64,000 nt of DNA from Saccharopolyspora elongata (GTDB lineage: Bacteria; Actinomycetota; Actinomycetes; Mycobacteriales; Pseudonocardiaceae). The stretch's first letter is position 1. Each line of letters begins with the position of its first letter. Below are positions 21,301 to 32,000 of this stretch, one piece after another. Under the pieces are notes generated by a model that was not told where the DNA came from, made no database searches, and worked only from the letters and a program-made list of their open reading frames with translations. The translations under genes were made by a program, and so were the position numbers. The stretch covers positions 53,116 through 117,115 of the forward strand of contig NZ_SMKW01000028.1 of the NCBI RefSeq assembly GCF_004348985.1, written 5' to 3'.

Positions 21301-24300
21301 TCGCGCTCCACGTGACCGCCACGCCCGTTGACGACGACGGCAGGCGGAGCCTGTCGATCCATTCACGCGGTGAGGGCGAGTCGTGGACCCGCCACGCGAC
21401 CGCCACCGCCAGCAGCGTCGAGGGCGACGATGCACCGGACCTGACGGTCTGGCCTCCGGAAGGGGCGGTCGCCGTCGACGTCGGCGATCTGTACGACGTG
21501 CTCGCCGGGCACGGCTTCGACTACGGCCCGGCGTTCCGCGGCCTGCACTCCGCCTGGCGGCTCGGCGACGACATCTACGCCGAGGTCGCATTGCCCGACG
21601 AGAACAGCACGCAGGGCTGGACGGTCCACCCCGCGCTCCTCGATGCCACCCAGCACGCCGCCGTCATCGGCGACGACCGGGGCGACGGCCGAACCCGACT
21701 GGTCTTCTCCTGGGCGGATGTCCGCCTCCACCTCGCCGGTTCGTCGCGGCTTCGCGTCCGGCTGCGCCACATCGGCGAGGACGCCATGGCGCTCGCCATG
21801 GCCGACCACACCGGGCGCCCGGTGGCGACCATCGGGTCGTTGACCCTTCGGCGGTCGACCGGCGGGCGCAGCGGCGAGCTGTTCCACGTCGATTGGGTGC
21901 CGCACTCCGCCGAACCCGGCGACGAGGCCCCCGAGGCGCTGGTGCTCGACTACCGGTCGCCTGCGGGCAGCGGGTCCGTTCCGGCCCGGGTGGAGAGCCT
22001 GGCGCAGGAGGTCCTGGGGCGGGTGCAGGAGTGGCTGTCGGATCCGGAGCAGCCTGCGACCCACCTGGTAGTGGTGACCCGAGGCGCGGTGGCGGTGCAT
22101 CCGGGTGAGACGCCGGACCTGGTCACGGGGCCGTTGTGGGGCCTGCTGCGGGTGGCCCAGAACGAGCACCCGGATCGCATCCTGCTCGTCGACACCGACG
22201 ATCTTTTCCAGCAGGACGTGCCGGATCTGCTGCGGAAGGCCATCGCCTCGGGCTCGTGGCAGCTGGCGCTGCGGGGAGGTGCGATGTTCGCGCCCCGCTT
22301 GAGCCGCGCCGATTCCCGGCAGGAGCTGACGCCGCCCGGAACCGGTGCTTGGCGGCTGGACGTGACCGAGCGCGGCAGCATCGACAACCTCCACCTCGCG
22401 GCGTTCGCGGACGCCGAGGCGCCGCTCGCGGCCGGTCAGGTCCGGGTTGCGGTGCGGGCCGTCGGCGTGAACTTCCGCGACGTCCTCAACACCCTCGGCA
22501 TGTACCCCGGCACCCCGCCGCTGGGAATCGAGGGCGCCGGGGTGATCACCGAGGTCGCCGGGGATGTCGGGGACCTGTCGGTCGGCGATCGGGTGTGGGG
22601 CATCCTGCCCGGCGCGATGGGCCCGCTCGCGATCACCGACCACCGGCTCCTGGCGCCGGTGCCCGACGGGTGGAGCTTCGCCCAGGCCGCCACCGCCCCC
22701 GCGGTCTTCCTCACCACCTACCACGCCCTCCACCACCTGGTGGGAGTCCAACCAGGACAGAAGGTCCTCGTGCACGCCGCCGCGGGTGGCATCGGGATGG
22801 CCGCGATCCAACTGCTCCAGCACTACGGCGCCGACATCTACGCCACCGCCCACCCCAGCAAATGGGCAACCCTGCGAGAACTCGGCATTCCCGCAGATCA
22901 CATCGCGTCCTCCCGCACCCCGGACTTCGCCACGCAGTTCCCTTCGGTCGACGTCGTGCTGAACTCGCTCACCGGAGAACTGCTCGACGCTTCGCTGGAG
23001 CTGCTCACACCCGGCGGGTACTTCATCGAACTCGGCAAGACCGACCCCCGCGATCCCGCCGAACACCCCGGTCTGCACTACCACGCCTTCGACCTCACCG
23101 AAGTCGACCCGACCCACCTGCAGGCCATGCTCACCGATCTCACCGCGCTGTTCGATCAACGCCGGCTGACCCCGCTGCCGCTGACCACGTGGGACGTCCG
23201 CCGGGCTCCGGAGGCGTTCCGGCACCTCAGCAATGCCCGCCACACCGGCAAACTCGCACTCACCATCCCCACCGCGCCCGACCCGCGTGGCACCATCCTC
23301 ATCACCGGCGGCACCGGCGCCCTCGGCAGCGTCATGGCCCGGCACCTGGCCACCCGCTACCCCGGCTGCCGCCTCCTGCTCGCCGGCCGTCAGGGCCCGG
23401 CCGCGCCCAACGCCGAGAGCCTCCGCGGCGAGCTGACCGCGCTCGGAGCCGCTGTCACCATCGCGGCCTGCGACATCACCGACGCCCGCCAACTCACCGA
23501 GCTGGTCGACGGCATCCCCGCCGAGCACCCGCTGACCGGCGTCGTCCACACCGCAGGCGTCCTCCGCGACGCACCAGTGCACGCGCTCACCGCCGAGCAG
23601 CTCACCGCGGTCCTGGAATCCAAAGTGGACACCGCTTGGAACCTGCACCATGCCACCCGGCAGCAGGACCTCGCGTTCTTCGTCCTCTACTCCTCCGCCG
23701 CCGGATTCCTCGGCAACCCCGGCCAGGCCAACTACGCCGCCGCCAACACCTTCCTCGACGTCTTCGCCCGATACCGCCGCATCCAAGGGCTTCCCGCTCA
23801 CTCACTCGCGTGGGGACCCTGGAACACCGGCGACGGCATGACCCAGCACCTCACGCATGCCGACCAGCAACGCATGGCGAACACCGGCGCCCTGCCGTTC
23901 GGACCGGAGGACGGGATCCGCCTGTTCGAGGAGGCGCTCGGCAGTTCCGAGCCGATGTTGCTGCCGATCAAGCTCGACCCGAAGGCGCTCCGGCGCCACC
24001 AAGCCCCCGCGTCGCTCGCCGGCCGAATCCCCGAGCAGCGCAGGGAGACGCAGCCGCGGAACACCGAGCCGCTCACGGCCCGGTTGCAGGGGATGCCCGA
24101 GCAGCACCAGCACCGCACTGTGCTGGAAGTCGTCCGGATGCACGCCGCCGCCGTTCTAGGGCACGCCGGTTGCGACGCCATCCCCGCCGATCGCCCGTTC
24201 CTGGAGCTCGGTTTCGACTCGCTCACCTCGGTGGAGCTGCGCAACCGGCTCGCCACGGCCACCGACCTGCGGCTGCCCACCACTCTCGTCTTCGAGCACC

Positions 24301-24569
24301 CGACGCCGCACAAGATGGCCGCGCACCTGCGCGCCGAGCTGATCGGCGGGGATGGCGACGCCACGTCCGTGCTGTCCGCGCTCAGCCACCTCGAAGACGT
24401 CCTGGCGACGATCCCCTTGCACGCCGATTCGCGGAACGAGGTCGTGGCGAGGCTGACCGCGCTGCTCGGGACCCACCACGGCGAGCGCGTCACCGCCGAC
24501 GACGCGATCGACTCTGCGTCCGACGAGGAGATCTTCGAACTCATCGACCGCGACCTCGAACAGTCCTGA
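6387..24569 (+). CDS. Modular type I PKS: loading module and extension modules 1-3
   Basis: The product is a 6060-residue cytoplasmic megasynthase that starts the polyketide. Order: KSQ-AT-ACP; KS-AT-DH-ER-KR-ACP; KS-AT-ACP; KS-AT-DH-ER-KR-ACP; C-terminal docking region (about 5992-6060). The start is the TTG at 6387, five bases behind AGGGAG; there is no N-terminal docking coil, as expected for a protein that begins the assembly line. Phosphopantetheine serines lie at about 934, 2935, 3944 and 5945. AT motifs predict malonyl, malonyl, methylmalonyl, malonyl. The C-terminal region, ending [14 protein letters not shown], is of the helical docking type that pairs with the N-terminal coiled coil of PKS-2, whose gene begins 31 bp later. 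Stretches of nearly identical DNA shared with the other PKS genes show internal duplication and exchange. The low-efficiency TTG may limit synthase levels. Confidence 0.97.
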   Translation: MVPGSDRAGIGDRSAADDGIAVIGAACRLPKAADMRALWRLLRDGGSAIADAPADRCGPDASGATRRGGFLDRVDGFDADFFGISPREARAMDPQQRLVLELAWEALEDAGLVADRIRGSRAGVFLGCAADDYATLLHRRAPRAIGRHTSTGLQRGIIANRVSYALGLRGPSMVVDSAQSSSLVAVHLACENLRSGETDLALAGGVNLILAPESSECVEEFGSLSPDGRCYTFDARANGYVRGEGGGVVVLKPLSRAVADGDPIYCVIRGGAINNDGAGDGLTVPDSLAQREVIRAAYAASGVDPAEVQYVELHGTGTKVGDPVEASALGAALGAARPTGSPLPVGSAKTNVGHLEGAAGIVGLLKVALAIRHRMLPPSLNFETPNPAIPLDSLNLAVQRELGPWPRPDRPLTAGASSFGMGGTNCHLVMTEPPATETDAPGDITGTVPWLVSGKTPEALCAQAARLHAHLREHREWSPSDVAWSLATTRSQHAQRAAILGSDEEELLARLEELARGGEGPGLVRGVATSGSSVAMLFSGQGSQRAGMGRELHRTFPEFAEAWDEVCEHLDPLLGLDRPLTEVVFAGSQDALNETLIAQPALFVLQVALFRLFEVHGIGADFLIGHSVGELSAAHVSGILTLPDAATLLAARARLMQSLPASGVMAAVQATEAELARSHPELADPASGVAIAALNAPDSTVISGEPEPVDAILRHWGQAGRHVRPLRTSRAFHSPHCDAILDELESTAARLTYHRPRIPIISTLTGDRSDAITTPGYWVRQLRDPVRFHPALTWLHRNHEATHHLEIGPGTTLTTLAREVHGNIPAIPALHPDLPEPESVLTCLARAHATGVPVDWTALLPAGRRIDLPTYAFQRRRYWLDEEATDDEAVAAPAAKSEQDPLELVRSQAAVILGHSSPEDVEPRRTLRELGFDSLGTVELRDRLSAATGLRLTTAALYSYPTPVELADHLRAELAGAGGESTAVSTSASDEPIAIVGMACRLPGGARSPEDLWRLVTSGADAISGFPTDRGWDLDALFDPDPAAAGKSYTRQGGFLHDAAAFDPAFFGISPREALAMDPQQRLLLETSWEALERAGIDPAALRGTSTGTFVGATAQDYGPRLDQSGEGHALTGTTPSILSGRIAYSLGLHGPAVTVDTACSSSLVAMHLACESLRSGESGLALAGGVTVMATPGMFVEFSRQRGLAQNGRCKAFSADADGTSWAEGVGVVVLERLSEAVRNGHRVLAVIRGSAINQDGASNGLTAPSGLAQERVILQALANAGLTPADVDAVEAHGTGTALGDPIEAQALLATYGKHHSPERPVWLGSLKSNIGHTQAAAGVAGVIKMVQALRHEELPATLHADEPSPHVDWSSGAVALLDQPRPWTEGERPRRAAVSSFGISGTNAHLVLEQPPTASTTDAPISTTDSGAVPWMISARTPEALSSQAERLLSHLGDRDDWTPAEVARSLATTRTAFAHRAAIVGTGREELLAGLETLARSEDASDIVRGIAADQPSLAMLLSGQGSQRPGMGRGLHEAFPVFARAWDDTCAHLDPLLGLDRPLTDIVFHGDDAEVERTLVAQPALFALQIALFRLLEHHGIVPDHLIGHSVGELTAAHLAGVFSLPDAADLLAGRARLMQALPAHGVMAGIQAAEQELLDAHPELRDPRSGVSIAAVNAPQSTVVSGDPDAVHAIGEHWRGQGRTVRDLHTSRAFHSPHCEPLLDELERIASALTFHPPKIPIISTVTGNVTDELTTPAYWARQVRRPVRFAPALAWLHEHHNVTHHLELGPDATLTTLARTTRDTPSHPTLRAGTDDVTAYVAALAGAHATGLPVRWPALLPPSRTVDLPTYAFQHQRYWLNAERSAGPPEALGLASTGHPLLAARVDMPQTGETVFTGRLSLETQPWLADHVVQDTVLLPGTALLDMTLHAAAQLDCTVEELTLHTPLALPAHGHLALRLTIAPESESGNRDVTIHSRESADDEAQDWVQHAAGALSVDAQRPRGDFPETAPPEHATPVDLADAYDIFGDRGLDYGPAFQGLQALWEDGDDLYAEVTLPEEAGAGGWAIHPALLDPAVQAALLPRLGDSQDALLPFSWSGIRLHQRGAQRLRVGIRPVGSGTIRIAAADETGDPVAEIEALTLRPAATTGGRDAELLRLKWTQLNADLHADSGDPRPDVVLADFRAIDPPEDVPACVARVTREALDQVQSWLSDGAETRLALVTRGAVAVQPGEVPDLVTGPLWGLLRVAQNEHPDRILLVDADAHTDHDGLRQVVGVALHQGEPQIAVRGDSLFVPRLTRAQEVLTPPEGRAWRLDVTDRGSIDNLDFAAFEAAEAPLSAGQVRVAVRAVGLNFRDVLNALGMYPGTPPLGIEVAGVVTEAASDVDHLSVGDRVAGMLPGAMGPLAVGDHRVFARVPQDWTFAQAAATPAVFLTAYHALHHLARVQPGQRVLVHAAAGGVGMAAIQLLQHYGADIYATAHPGKWATLRELGIPADHIASSRTPDFATQFPSVDVVLNSLTGDLLDASLELLKPGGHFVELGKTDPRDPAEHPGLHYHAFDLTEADPGHLQAMLGDLTRLFASGALAPLPVTAWDIRQAPDAFRHLSNARHTGKLALTIPTPSKPHGTILITGGTGALGTTLARHLAAQHPGHLLLASRRGPAAPGAAQLRDELRALGADVSITACDFTDSAAVQRLLDTIPADRPLTGVVHAAGALHDAPVHALTAEQLAAVLKSKVDSAWNLHHATRQHDLAFFALYSSAAALFGNPGQANYAAANTFLDTLAEHRHTQGLPAHSLAWGPWSTDRGMTQHLTPGERERMADIGMHFLDPGEALRLFDQAGGSPDPYLVPLRLDNKRRPVALLSDLAPGRTRTRRAAAPSSLAGRLAAVPEAQRHRMVLELVQTHAAAVLGHSDPASIDARPSFKSLGFDSLTSVELRNRLAAATGLSLPPGLIFDHPTPGTLSDRLCALLLADRPKTRPGPRTTRRADDEPIAIVGMACRLPGSVRSPDELWQLVAAGGDAITGFPTNRGWNLDDLFDPDPDASGKSYARHGGFLHDADQFDPAFFGISPREALAMDPQQRLLLETTWEVLENAGIDPDELRGSPTGVFVGAIPQDYGARLHNAAKDVEGHVLTGTTSSAISGRVAYLLGLEGPAVTVDTACSSSLVAMHLACQSLRSGESSMALAGGATVMATPGMFIEFSRQRGLARDGRCKAFSADADGTSWAEGAGVVALERLSDAQRNGHRVLAVIRGSAVNQDGASNGLTAPNGPSQERVILQALANAGLTPADIDAVEAHGTGTSLGDPIEAQALLATYGQSHTAERPVWLGSLKSNIGHTQAAAGVAGVIKMVQAFHHDELPATLHADEPSAHIDWSGGTLALLTEPQPWPETDRPRRAAVSSFGVSGTNAHLILEQAPPEESTLDDDSAEIIVGTGDLVPWVVSARTPEALAAQAARLHDHLAQDSGWTPSNVAWSLATTRAALEHRAVVLGRDRDELLNELHALARGEVSPRLMQRTGPMTPDPDRVVLVFPGQGGQWPGMGRELLDTNPVFTAALAECDQALSRYQDWSVTDLLRNGNALERVDVIQPALFAVMVSLTRVWQSHGVRPAAVVGHSQGEIAAAHIAGALDLDQAARIVALRSQLIRTHLAGHGSMLSTALSVNDLKPHLDERVSIAAINSPTATVLSGDSDAIHHLHATLTDQGVRSRVLPVDYASHSHHVQNLRQPLLERLAGLTPRAAEIPFHSTVTGEAHDTTGLDAEYWYTNLATTVEFHRTITRLNASGHHTYLEPSPHPTLTHHINTIAADATSATTLHRDHPGRDTLLANAAHLWANGTPIAWQAVLPARERIALPTYPFQRERFWLAPNTTRMAESEVTRRPKRDTTSTAKLRQQLAQLPEHQRHTHLLDHVIRHAAAVLDYADPDSIPTHHTFQQIGYDSVTAIQLRNQLAATTRISLPATLIYDHPTPTQLADHLLELLLGEPSARSTPDSAPIDEREPIAVVGMACRLPGGVASPDQLWDLVASATDAISDFPANRGWDLQRLFHPDPDNPGTTYCRQGGFLLDAAEFDPAFFGISPREALPMDPQQRLLLETTWEAIENAGIDPATLRGTATGTFVGATAQDYGPPLHQVAPDSSGHALTGTTPSVMSGRVAYTLGLEGPAVTVDTACSSSLVAMHLACQSLRSGEARLALAGGVTIMAAPGIFLEFSRQRGLARDGRCKAFSAAADGTTWSEGVGVVMLERLSDAQRNGHRVLAVIRGSAINQDGASNGLTAPNGPSQERVIQQALANAGLAPADIDAVEAHGTGTSLGDPIEARALLATYGQHHTAERPLWLGSLKSNIGHTQAAAGVAGVIKMIQALQHNQLPATLHADEPSTHIDWSSGALALLTESRSWPEDDRPRRAAVSSFGVSGTNAHLILEQAPPNESTKDFVGSVQVPWMISAKTPDALTAQAERLHTQLRDRDDWTPAEVAWSLATTRAAFEHRAAILGSDREELLAGLDDLARGRDADGIIRGSATSRRNHVAMLLSGQGSQRPGMGRGLHEAFPVFAEAWDEACAHLDPLLGLDRPLTDIVFHGKPDEVEDTLIAQPALFALQVALFRLLEHHGVTPDYLIGHSIGELTAAHLAGVLTLPDAARLLAARAQLMRTLPSTGVMASIQAGEDELTAAHPELLDPDSGVSIAAINSPQSTVISGDPGPVRAITEHWRDQGRTTRELHTSRAFHSPHCEPLVDALEQTARELTYHPPTIPIVSTVTGTITDDIATPVYWARQVRRAVRFHPALTWLHQNHTVTHHIELGPDTTLSTLARTTHDTPSHATLKPGTNDTTAYLTALTCAHTTGLGPRWATLLPPARTFDLPTYAFQRQRYWLNPTASTGRPEALGLDSSGHPLLSARTDVPDTGEVIFTGRVSLDDHPWLADHVVQGTVLLPGTAFLDMALHVATELGHQLDDLTVLTPLELPEHGHIALHVTATPVDDDGRRSLSIHSRGEGESWTRHATATASSVEGDDAPDLTVWPPEGAVAVDVGDLYDVLAGHGFDYGPAFRGLHSAWRLGDDIYAEVALPDENSTQGWTVHPALLDATQHAAVIGDDRGDGRTRLVFSWADVRLHLAGSSRLRVRLRHIGEDAMALAMADHTGRPVATIGSLTLRRSTGGRSGELFHVDWVPHSAEPGDEAPEALVLDYRSPAGSGSVPARVESLAQEVLGRVQEWLSDPEQPATHLVVVTRGAVAVHPGETPDLVTGPLWGLLRVAQNEHPDRILLVDTDDLFQQDVPDLLRKAIASGSWQLALRGGAMFAPRLSRADSRQELTPPGTGAWRLDVTERGSIDNLHLAAFADAEAPLAAGQVRVAVRAVGVNFRDVLNTLGMYPGTPPLGIEGAGVITEVAGDVGDLSVGDRVWGILPGAMGPLAITDHRLLAPVPDGWSFAQAATAPAVFLTTYHALHHLVGVQPGQKVLVHAAAGGIGMAAIQLLQHYGADIYATAHPSKWATLRELGIPADHIASSRTPDFATQFPSVDVVLNSLTGELLDASLELLTPGGYFIELGKTDPRDPAEHPGLHYHAFDLTEVDPTHLQAMLTDLTALFDQRRLTPLPLTTWDVRRAPEAFRHLSNARHTGKLALTIPTAPDPRGTILITGGTGALGSVMARHLATRYPGCRLLLAGRQGPAAPNAESLRGELTALGAAVTIAACDITDARQLTELVDGIPAEHPLTGVVHTAGVLRDAPVHALTAEQLTAVLESKVDTAWNLHHATRQQDLAFFVLYSSAAGFLGNPGQANYAAANTFLDVFARYRRIQGLPAHSLAWGPWNTGDGMTQHLTHADQQRMANTGALPFGPEDGIRLFEEALGSSEPMLLPIKLDPKALRRHQAPASLAGRIPEQRRETQPRNTEPLTARLQGMPEQHQHRTVLEVVRMHAAAVLGHAGCDAIPADRPFLELGFDSLTSVELRNRLATATDLRLPTTLVFEHPTPHKMAAHLRAELIGGDGDATSVLSALSHLEDVLATIPLHADSRNEVVARLTALLGTHHGERVTADDAIDSASDEEIFELIDRDLEQS
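6435..9318 (+). other. Loading module: KSQ-AT(malonyl)-ACP
   Basis: The ketosynthase active-site cysteine is replaced by glutamine (DSAQSSS, Gln179), while the two histidine motifs (HGTGT and KTNVGH) are kept. This is the decarboxylating KSQ arrangement. The AT has GHSVG (Ser627) and SRAFH (Arg730 onwards), a malonyl-type motif. Malonyl-ACP would therefore be decarboxylated to an acetyl starter. The ACP has LGFDSL with Ser934. Confidence 0.93.
9354..15321 (+). other. Module 1: KS-AT(malonyl)-DH(variant)-ER-KR-ACP
   Basis: KS Cys1160; AT Ser1611 with RAFH at 1714. The DH begins at about 1882 with catalytic His1914 and Asp2078 present, but the glycine of HxxxGxxxxP is Asp1918 ([10 protein letters not shown]). 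ER about 2320-2625 with [10 protein letters not shown] (from 2458). The KR has TGGTGALG (about 2634), Ser2764, Tyr2777 and Asn2781, and LHD in place of LDD (B-type). ACP Ser2935. If the DH works, the unit is fully reduced; if not, a hydroxyl remains. Confidence 0.9.
14202..14257 (+). repeat. ER-KR junction repeat (copy in module 1)
   Basis: A 56-bp block at the end of the module 1 ER that matches 23217-23272 in module 3 with one mismatch. The following KR start (codons for [12 protein letters not shown]) is also almost identical at DNA level. Confidence 0.8.
15363..18351 (+). other. Module 2: KS-AT(methylmalonyl)-ACP, no reductive domain
   Basis: KS Cys3167. AT with GHSQG (Ser3621) and YASH (3719), both methylmalonyl-type. 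The sequence passes straight from the post-AT linker ([13 protein letters not shown]) to an ACP ([11 protein letters not shown], Ser3944) with no KR remnant. The beta-keto group should stay. Confidence 0.93.
17535..17653 (+). repeat. Methylmalonyl-AT repeat block (copy in module 2)
   Basis: This 119-bp stretch around the YASH codons matches 61985-62103 in module 11 with only three mismatches, including synonymous sites. It is one of several such blocks in the methylmalonyl ATs and points to recent duplication or gene conversion between modules 44 kb apart. Confidence 0.85.
18390..24351 (+). other. Module 3: KS-AT(malonyl)-DH-ER-KR-ACP
   Basis: KS Cys4175; AT GHSIG (Ser4624) and RAFH (about 4727). 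The DH has intact [10 protein letters not shown] (His4927), YGPAFRG and HPALLD (Asp5086). ER about 5328-5628. KR from about 5635 with the catalytic Tyr near 5782 and LRD (B-type). ACP Ser5945. All domains look functional, giving a methylene. The ER is a near copy of the module 1 ER. Confidence 0.93.
23217..23272 (+). repeat. ER-KR junction repeat (copy in module 3)
   Basis: The partner of 14202-14257. The two reductive loops appear to derive from one recent duplication. Confidence 0.8.
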
Positions 24570-24600
24570 CCCGAGCGCCCCGAAGGAGGAGGACATCGCG

Positions 24601-27600
24601 ATGGCGAACGAGGAGAAGCTCCGCAGCTACCTCAAGCGCGTCACCGCCGAGCTGCGGCAGGCGCGGCAGCGGTTGAGCGCGGCTGCGGTCCCCGAGCCGA
24701 TCGCCATCGTCGGGATGGGATGCCGGTTCCCGGGCGGTGTCGCCTCGCCGGCGCAGTTGTGGGAGCTCGTGGCGGCCGGCCGGGACGCGATCTCCGGTTT
24801 TCCCGCAGACCGGGGCTGGAACCTCGACGCGCTGTACCACCCGGACCCGGAGCACCGCGGGACGAGCTACGTCCGGGAGGGCGGATTCCTGCACGACGCA
24901 GCGGAATTCGACGCCGCGTTCTTCGGCATCAGCCCGCGCGAAGTCCCGGCCATCGATCCGCAGCAGCGGTTGCTGCTGGAAACCTCCTGGGAGGCACTCG
25001 AACACGCGGGCATCGATCCCCTGTCGCTGGACGGCAGCCCGACCGGCGTGTTCACCGGCGTCATGTACCAGGACTACGGGTCGCGGCTGGCGCCGCTCAT
25101 CCCCGCCGAGTTCGAGGGGTACGTGGGCCACGGCAGCGCTGGCAGCGTGGCGTCCGGCCGCGTGTCCTACACGCTCGGGTTGGAGGGACCGGCGGTCACC
25201 GTGGACACCGCCTGCTCGTCGTCGCTGGTGGCGATCCATCTCGCCTGCCAGTCGCTGCGGGCCGGTGAGTCGACGCTCGCGTTGGCCGGTGGGGCCACCC
25301 TCATGGCCACGCCCACCATGTTCGTGGAGTTCAGCAGGCAGCGCGCCCTGTCCCCGGATGGCCGGTGCAAGCCGTTCGCCGCGGCGGCGGACGGCACCAG
25401 CTGGGCCGAAGGCGTCGGGGTCGTGGTGCTGGAACGGCTCTCCGACGCCCAGCGCAACGGCCATCCCGTGCTGGCGGTGATCCGGGGCAGCGCGGTCAAC
25501 CAGGACGGCGCGAGCAACGGGTTGACCGCGCCCAACGGGTCTTCGCAGCAGCGGGTGATCTTGAAGGCGCTGGCGGCCGCGGGGCTTGGGCCCGCCGATG
25601 TCGATGCCGTCGAAGCCCACGGCACCGGCACTTCGCTGGGAGATCCGATCGAGGCCCAAGCGCTGCTGGCGACTTATGGGAAGCACCGGACCGCCGAACG
25701 CCCGTTGTGGTTGGGGTCACTGAAGTCCAACGTCGGCCACACCCAGGCCGCGGCCGGGGTCGGTGGCGTCATCAAGATGGTCCAGGCCCTCCGGCACGGC
25801 GAGTTGCCCGCATCGCTGCACGCCGAGGCGCTGTCGCCGCACGTCGACTGGAGCAGCGGGGCGCTCGCGCTGCTCACCGAATCCCGGCCGTGGCCGGATG
25901 TCGACCGGCCGCGCCGGGCCGCCGTGTCGTCCTTCGGCGTCTCCGGCACCAACTCACACCTCGTCCTCGAACTGCCGACTCGCGACACTGAGTCCACACA
26001 GGACAGTTCGCGTGCGGAGATCGTGGTTGTGGATCGTGCTTCGAGAGCTGGGGACGATCCGGTGCCGTGGGTGATCTCCGGGAAGACTCCGGAGGCACTT
26101 GAAGCATCCGCGGGGCGGCTGCACGAGCATCTGTCCGCGAGCGAGGACTGGACGCCCGGGGATGTCGGGGCGGCTCTGAGCAAGCGCAGCGGCTTCGCGC
26201 ACCGCGTTGTGCTCCTCGGCAAGGATCGGCACGACCTCCTGCAACACCTACGCGATCTCGCCGGCGGCGCCGAGGCATCGGGCATCATCCGGCGCACGCA
26301 GCCCCCGGCCCACGACACCGACGGGATCGTCATGGTCTTCCCCGGGCAGGGCGGCCAATGGGCCGGCATGGGTCGCCAACTGCTCGACACCAACCCCGTT
26401 TTCGCCGCAGCCATGGCCGAATGCGATCAAGCGCTATCGGCGTACCAGGACTGGTCGGTCACCGATCTGCTGCGCAACGGATCCCCGCTGGACCGCGTCG
26501 ACATCGTCCAACCGGCGCTGTTCGCCGTCATGGTGTCCCTGACCCGGGTCTGGCGGGCACTTGGAGTTCAACCTGCCGCCGTCGTCGGCCACTCCCAAGG
26601 AGAAATCGCCGCCGCGCACATCGCCGGCGCGCTCGATCTCGACCAGGCGGCACGCGTCGTCGCCCTGCGGTCGCAGCTGATCCGCACCCACCTCGCCGGA
26701 CACGGCGGCATGCTGTCGGTCCCGCTCTCCGTCGATGATCTCCGCTCCCATCTCGACCCGGAACGCGTTTCGATCGCCGCGATCAACAGCCCCACCGCCA
26801 CCGTGCTCTCCGGCGATACCGACGCCATCCGCGCACTTCACAACACTCTGACCGATCGGGAAGTGCGCTCGCGGATCTTGCCCGTGGACTACGCCTCCCA
26901 CAGCCACCACGTCCACACCCTGCAACGGCAACTCCTGGAAAAGCTGGCCGGACTCACACCGCAGACCGCCGAAATCCCGTTCCACTCCACCGTCACCGGC
27001 AAGGTGCTGGACACCACCGGCCTGGATGCCGAGTACTGGTACACCAACCTCGCCACCACCGTGAACTTCCACGACACCATCGCCCAGCTCCACACCACCG
27101 GACATCTGGTCTACCTGGAACCCAGCCCACACCCCACCCTCACCCACCACATCACCGCCTTGCCGGACGTGGTCACCGCCAGCACGCTGCACCGCGACCA
27201 CCCCGACACCGACACTCTCCTCACCAACGCCGCACACCTGTGGGTCCACGGCGCGCCGATCACCTGGCAGGCCGTCCTGCCCGCCCGCGAGCACGTCGAA
27301 CTCCCCACCTATCCCTTCCAACGCGAGCGCTACTGGCTCGACGGTCCGCAGCACGACGGCCTGAACGAGGTTCGGCATCGCGTCGCTTGGCACCCCGTTC
27401 CCACACCGGCCCGGCGACCCAACGGGGCCTGGCTGGTCGTTTCGCCGCCCGATGTCGCGCGCCGATGGCAGGAGGTCGTGTCCGACGCGTTGACCGCTGG
27501 TGGCGCGATCGTGAGGCACCTGACCATCGATGAAGCGGCCGAGCGGAATCTACCGGAAGCGCTTGCCTCACAAGGATCTTTCGAAGGTGTCGTATCCCTG

Positions 27601-29013
27601 CTCGCCCTGACCGAGCGGCCGCAGCCTGCACGCCACGCGGTCGCAGCCGATGCTCTGGTGCAGGCCGATATCCGCACGCCGTTGTGGTTCCTGACGAGCG
27701 GGGCGGCCTCGACGGGCCCGTCCGAACCTGCGGCCGATCTCGACCGGGCGCTCCTGCTCGGGCTGACGCGGGAGGCCATCGGAGAGCGCCCAGGCATCGG
27801 CCTGTTGGACCTCCCCGCAGGCCCGGACGAGCTCTCGCCCCCCGATCTGACCGGCTGCCTGTCGCAGCCCGGTGGCGAATTCGCCCTTCGCGAGGCCGGA
27901 CTCCTCGCCCGGCGGCTGGTCCACGCGCCGGTCGACAGCGCCCGGCCCGTTCGCGACTGGTGCCCGCGCGATACCGCGCTCGTCACCGACTGCACGTCCG
28001 AGAGCGGTCTGCACCTCGCGGAGTGGCTGGCCCGGCGCGGGGCGGAGCACCTGGTGCTGCTCGTCGACCCCGAGCAGCCCGACCCGATCGAGCTCGAAGC
28101 CGCGCTGACCGAGCGGGGCGCCAAGGTGACCGTCGCGCGCTGCGCCCCGACCGATCGCGCCGGGCTGGACGAAGTGCTGTCCTCGATCCCGCAGCAATAT
28201 CCGCTGAGGACAATCCTGCACATCGCGGGGTCGCCGCTCGCCGAACCTCGCGGTGCACTGAACCTGGACGAGCTGACTCGCGGCCACGATCTCGACGCCT
28301 TCGTGCTCCTCTCGACCGCCGGCAGCGCCGTCAGCGAGGTGTTGGACTCGGTCGCCAGGCAGCGACGGGAGCACGGGCTACCGGCGGTCTCGATGACCTG
28401 GAGTCCCGGCGCGGCTCCCGTTTCGGGCGCCCTGAAGCAGGCGCTCGATCACGACGAGACCTCGATCGTGCTGTTCCGGCGCGAGCAGTCCGCGGAGCCG
28501 GTCGCCGACGCGGAAGGCCGACCGAGCGACCTCGCCGGACGGCTCGCCGCCGCGCCCGGCAGCGAGAAGCGGAAGATCCTCCTGGAGACCGTGCAATCCC
28601 TGGCCGCCGTCGTGCTTCGGCACTCGGAGCCGCAGCAGATCGCGCCCGGTCAGCCGTTCAAGGAACTCGGCTTCGACTCGATCACCGCGGTGGAGTTCCG
28701 CAACCGGCTCAACTCGATCACCGGGCTCTCACTGCCGGTCACCGTCCTGTTCGACCATCCCACGGCGGAGGCGCTGGTCGAGCGGCTGCACGCCGACCTC
28801 GTCCCGGCACCCTCGATCGCGGCGGCGCTCGACGGCCTGGAATCCGCGCTGTCCGCGCAAGATATGTCAGAAGTGGACAGGCGACGGCTGGCGGCGATCG
28901 CCGACTCCTGGCTGCCCGGTGCTCCGCAGCCGGACGGGGTCGCCGCGCGGCTCGAATCCGCGTCGAACGAGGACCTCGTCGAATTCATCAACCGCGAGCT
29001 CGGCATCAGCTGA
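24601..29013 (+). CDS. Modular type I PKS: extension module 4 with inactive ketoreductase
   Basis: The product is a 1470-residue single-module PKS. An AAGGAGGAGG site precedes the ATG. An N-terminal coiled coil (residues 2-27, [20 protein letters not shown]) is a docking helix matching the PKS-1 C terminus. Then come KS (Cys205), AT of methylmalonyl type (GHSQG Ser665; YASH 764-767), a ketoreductase region (about 924-1300) and ACP (GFDSITA, Ser1360), then a C-terminal docking region (about 1400-1470). The KR is clearly dead: the TGGTGxxG nucleotide loop is replaced by TDCTSESG (about 1128), the lysine helix is missing, and the Ser-Tyr-Asn loop is deleted, leaving [16 protein letters not shown] (about 1236-1251). 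The remnant probably serves as a structural spacer. The beta-keto group formed here should be kept. The next gene begins 23 bp on. Confidence 0.96.
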   Translation: MANEEKLRSYLKRVTAELRQARQRLSAAAVPEPIAIVGMGCRFPGGVASPAQLWELVAAGRDAISGFPADRGWNLDALYHPDPEHRGTSYVREGGFLHDAAEFDAAFFGISPREVPAIDPQQRLLLETSWEALEHAGIDPLSLDGSPTGVFTGVMYQDYGSRLAPLIPAEFEGYVGHGSAGSVASGRVSYTLGLEGPAVTVDTACSSSLVAIHLACQSLRAGESTLALAGGATLMATPTMFVEFSRQRALSPDGRCKPFAAAADGTSWAEGVGVVVLERLSDAQRNGHPVLAVIRGSAVNQDGASNGLTAPNGSSQQRVILKALAAAGLGPADVDAVEAHGTGTSLGDPIEAQALLATYGKHRTAERPLWLGSLKSNVGHTQAAAGVGGVIKMVQALRHGELPASLHAEALSPHVDWSSGALALLTESRPWPDVDRPRRAAVSSFGVSGTNSHLVLELPTRDTESTQDSSRAEIVVVDRASRAGDDPVPWVISGKTPEALEASAGRLHEHLSASEDWTPGDVGAALSKRSGFAHRVVLLGKDRHDLLQHLRDLAGGAEASGIIRRTQPPAHDTDGIVMVFPGQGGQWAGMGRQLLDTNPVFAAAMAECDQALSAYQDWSVTDLLRNGSPLDRVDIVQPALFAVMVSLTRVWRALGVQPAAVVGHSQGEIAAAHIAGALDLDQAARVVALRSQLIRTHLAGHGGMLSVPLSVDDLRSHLDPERVSIAAINSPTATVLSGDTDAIRALHNTLTDREVRSRILPVDYASHSHHVHTLQRQLLEKLAGLTPQTAEIPFHSTVTGKVLDTTGLDAEYWYTNLATTVNFHDTIAQLHTTGHLVYLEPSPHPTLTHHITALPDVVTASTLHRDHPDTDTLLTNAAHLWVHGAPITWQAVLPAREHVELPTYPFQRERYWLDGPQHDGLNEVRHRVAWHPVPTPARRPNGAWLVVSPPDVARRWQEVVSDALTAGGAIVRHLTIDEAAERNLPEALASQGSFEGVVSLLALTERPQPARHAVAADALVQADIRTPLWFLTSGAASTGPSEPAADLDRALLLGLTREAIGERPGIGLLDLPAGPDELSPPDLTGCLSQPGGEFALREAGLLARRLVHAPVDSARPVRDWCPRDTALVTDCTSESGLHLAEWLARRGAEHLVLLVDPEQPDPIELEAALTERGAKVTVARCAPTDRAGLDEVLSSIPQQYPLRTILHIAGSPLAEPRGALNLDELTRGHDLDAFVLLSTAGSAVSEVLDSVARQRREHGLPAVSMTWSPGAAPVSGALKQALDHDETSIVLFRREQSAEPVADAEGRPSDLAGRLAAAPGSEKRKILLETVQSLAAVVLRHSEPQQIAPGQPFKELGFDSITAVEFRNRLNSITGLSLPVTVLFDHPTAEALVERLHADLVPAPSIAAALDGLESALSAQDMSEVDRRRLAAIADSWLPGAPQPDGVAARLESASNEDLVEFINRELGIS
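24694..28803 (+). other. Module 4: KS-AT(methylmalonyl)-KR(inactive)-ACP
   Basis: The N-terminal structural half of the KR (from about residue 924) is recognisable, but the catalytic half has lost the NADPH loop, the Lys-bearing helix and the Tyr/Asn helix. Even an epimerase-only role is unlikely, since NADPH-fold integrity appears lost. Confidence 0.9.
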
Positions 29014-29036
29014 CCGGCAGAAAGAGGTTGCTGCGC

Positions 29037-32000
29037 ATGACCACCGACGATCAGATGCGACACCTGCTCGCTCGGGTCACCGCTGAGCTGCACGACACGC
29101 GCAACCGGCTGCGCGCAGCGGAGGACGAGGCGTCCGAGCCGATCGCGATCGTGGGCATGGCATGCCGCTTCCCCGGCAGCGTCACCTCTCCGGACGAGCT
29201 CTGGGAGCTGGTTCGCACCGGCACCGACGCGATCTCCGAGTTCCCCGCCGATCGCGGCTGGGACGTGGACGAGCTGTACGACGCGGATGCGGACGCGGCC
29301 GGGAAGTCGTACGTCCGGCACGGCGGATTCCTCCGGGACGCATCGGCTTTCGATGCCGCGTTCTTCGGGATCAGCCCGCGCGAGGCGACGGCGATGGACC
29401 CGCAGCAGCGTCTGCTGCTGGAGACCTCTTGGGAGGCCGTCGAGAACGCCGGCATCGCCCCCGGCGGTCTTCGCGGCAGCCGCACCGGGGTGTTCGCGGG
29501 AACGGTGCTGCCGGAGTACGGCCCGCCGCTGCGCGAACCGCTGGAGGGTTTCGAGGGCTACTTCCTCACCGGCAAGGCGCTGAGCGTGGTGTCCGGCCGG
29601 GTCGCCTACTCGCTCGGGTTGGAGGGCCCGGCGGTCACCGTGGACACCGCCTGCTCGTCCTCCCTGGTGGCGATGCACCTCGCCTGCCAGTCACTGCGCT
29701 CCGGCGAATCGACGCTCGCCCTGGCAGGCGGAGTCACCGTCATGGCATCGCCCGGAATCTTCATCGAATTCAGCCGCCAACGCGGACTTTCCCCCGACGG
29801 GCGTTGCAAAGCGTTCTCCGCCAAAGCCGACGGCACCGGCTGGGCCGAAGGCGCAGGCGTCATCGTGCTGGAACGCCTCTCCGACGCACAGCGCAACGAC
29901 CACCGCGTTCTCGCCGTGATCCGCGGCAGCGCGGTCAACCAGGACGGCGCCAGCAACGGCCTCACCGCACCCAACGGACCGTCGCAAGTGCGTGTCATCC
30001 AGGAAGCGCTCACCAACGCCGGACTGACGCCTGCCGACGTCGACGCCGTCGAAGCCCATGGGACCGGGACCTCGCTCGGCGACCCGATCGAAGCGCAAGC
30101 GCTCCTGGCGACCTACGGCAAGCACCACAGCGCCGAACGTCCGCTGTGGTTGGGCTCGCTGAAGTCCAACATCGGCCACACCCAGGCCGCCGCAGGCGTC
30201 GCAGGTGTCATCAAAGTAGTTCAGGCGCTCAACAACGAAGAGCTGCCCGCCACGCTCCACGCCGCAGAACCCTCACCTCATATCGACTGGAGCAGCGGCA
30301 GTCTTGCGCTGCTCACCGAATCCCGGCCCTGGCCTGAAGGCGACCGCCCGCGCCGCGCCGCCGTCTCGTCCTTCGGCGTCTCCGGCACCAACGCGCACCT
30401 CATCCTCGAACAGGCACCCCAAGGTGCCGCCGCACCTGTCGAAGGAGAGGCTGACGCCGACGCTGGAGTGGTGCCGTGGGTGATCTCGGCGAAAACGCCA
30501 GAGGCCCTTGAAGCACAGGCCGAACGCTTGCACGCTCACCTCTGCGGCCGGGATGAGTGGACGCCTGCCGAGGTCTCCCGGTCGCTGGCCACGACCCGCA
30601 CCCACTTCCCGCACCGCGCCTCGATCATCGGCGCTGATCGGCAGGAATTGCTGTCAGGGCTGGGAGCCATCGCCCGTGCTGAGACAAGTGATGCGGTGAC
30701 GCTCGGCGCTGCGGTGGACAACCCGGGCATCGCCATGTTGTTGTCCGGGCAGGGCAGCCAGCGGCCTGGCATGGGACGCGGCTTGTACGAGGCGTTCCCG
30801 GTCTTCGCTCAAGACTGGGACGAAGCCTGCGCACACCTCGACCCGCTGCTCGGACTGGATCGGCCGCTCACCGACATCGTCTTCCACGGCCAGCCCGCCG
30901 AGGTCGAGCAGACGCTCGTCGCGCAACCCGCGCTGTTCGTGCTGCAGGTGGCGTTGTTCCGGCTGTTGGAACACCACGGGATCAGGCCCGACTACCTCAT
31001 CGGCCACTCCGTAGGCGAACTCACCGCCGCCCACCTCGCCGGTGTGTTCACCCTGGCAGACGCGGCCGTCTTGCTGGCTGCACGGGCCAAGCTGATGCAG
31101 AACCTCCCCGCCCACGGGGTCATGACCGGGATCAACGCGAGCGAGCGAGAACTCACCGAGGCACATCCCGAACTCCTCGATGCGCGAAGCGGCGTTTCCA
31201 TCGCCGCGATCAATGGGCCACAGTCCACAGTGGTCTCCGGCGACCCAGATCCGGTGCAGGCCATCGCCGACCACTGGCGGAGCCAGGGCCGCACCGTCCG
31301 GAAACTCCACACCAGCCGCGCCTTCCACTCTCCGCACTGCGAGCCGCTGCTCGACGAACTCGAACGGACCGCCCGCGAGCTGACCTTCCACCCGCCGAAG
31401 ATCCCGATCATCTCGACCGTCACCGGAAGCCCCACCGACGACATCACGACCCCGGCCTACTGGGCCCGTCAGGTGCGCCAGGCCGTCCGCTTCGCGCCCG
31501 CCCTCGCCTGGCTGCACCAGCACCGCGGCGTCACCCACCACCTCGAGCTGGGGCCCGACGCCACCCTCACCGCCCTCGCGCGTGCCACTCACGACACGCC
31601 CAGCCACGCCACGCTGAACCCCGGCACCGACGACGCCACCAGCTACCTCACCGCACTCGCCCACGCCCACACCACCGGACTCAGCCCCGACTGGGCCGCG
31701 CTCCTGTCACCGGCTCGGACGCTCGACCTGCCTACTTACGCGTTCCAGCACGAGAAGTACTGGCTCAACCCGCCGGCGACGGGACGCCCGGAACAGCTCG
31801 GCATGGCCACCACCGGCCATCCCCTGCTCACCGCACGGATCACCACGCCCCACACCGGCGAAACCACCCTCACCGGACGCATCTCGCTCGACACCCACCC
31901 CTGGCTCGCCGACCACGCCGTCCAAGGCAACGTCCTGCTCCCCGGGACCGCGTTCCTCGACATGACGCTCCACGCCGCCGCACAACTCGGCTGCGCCGTC

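Noticed and set aside
27684..29036. In-frame upstream extension of PKS-3 by 451 codons
   Set aside because: It overlaps PKS-2 in another frame and is arginine/alanine-rich shadow sequence; the ATG at 29037 has a ribosome binding site and begins a standard docking coil.
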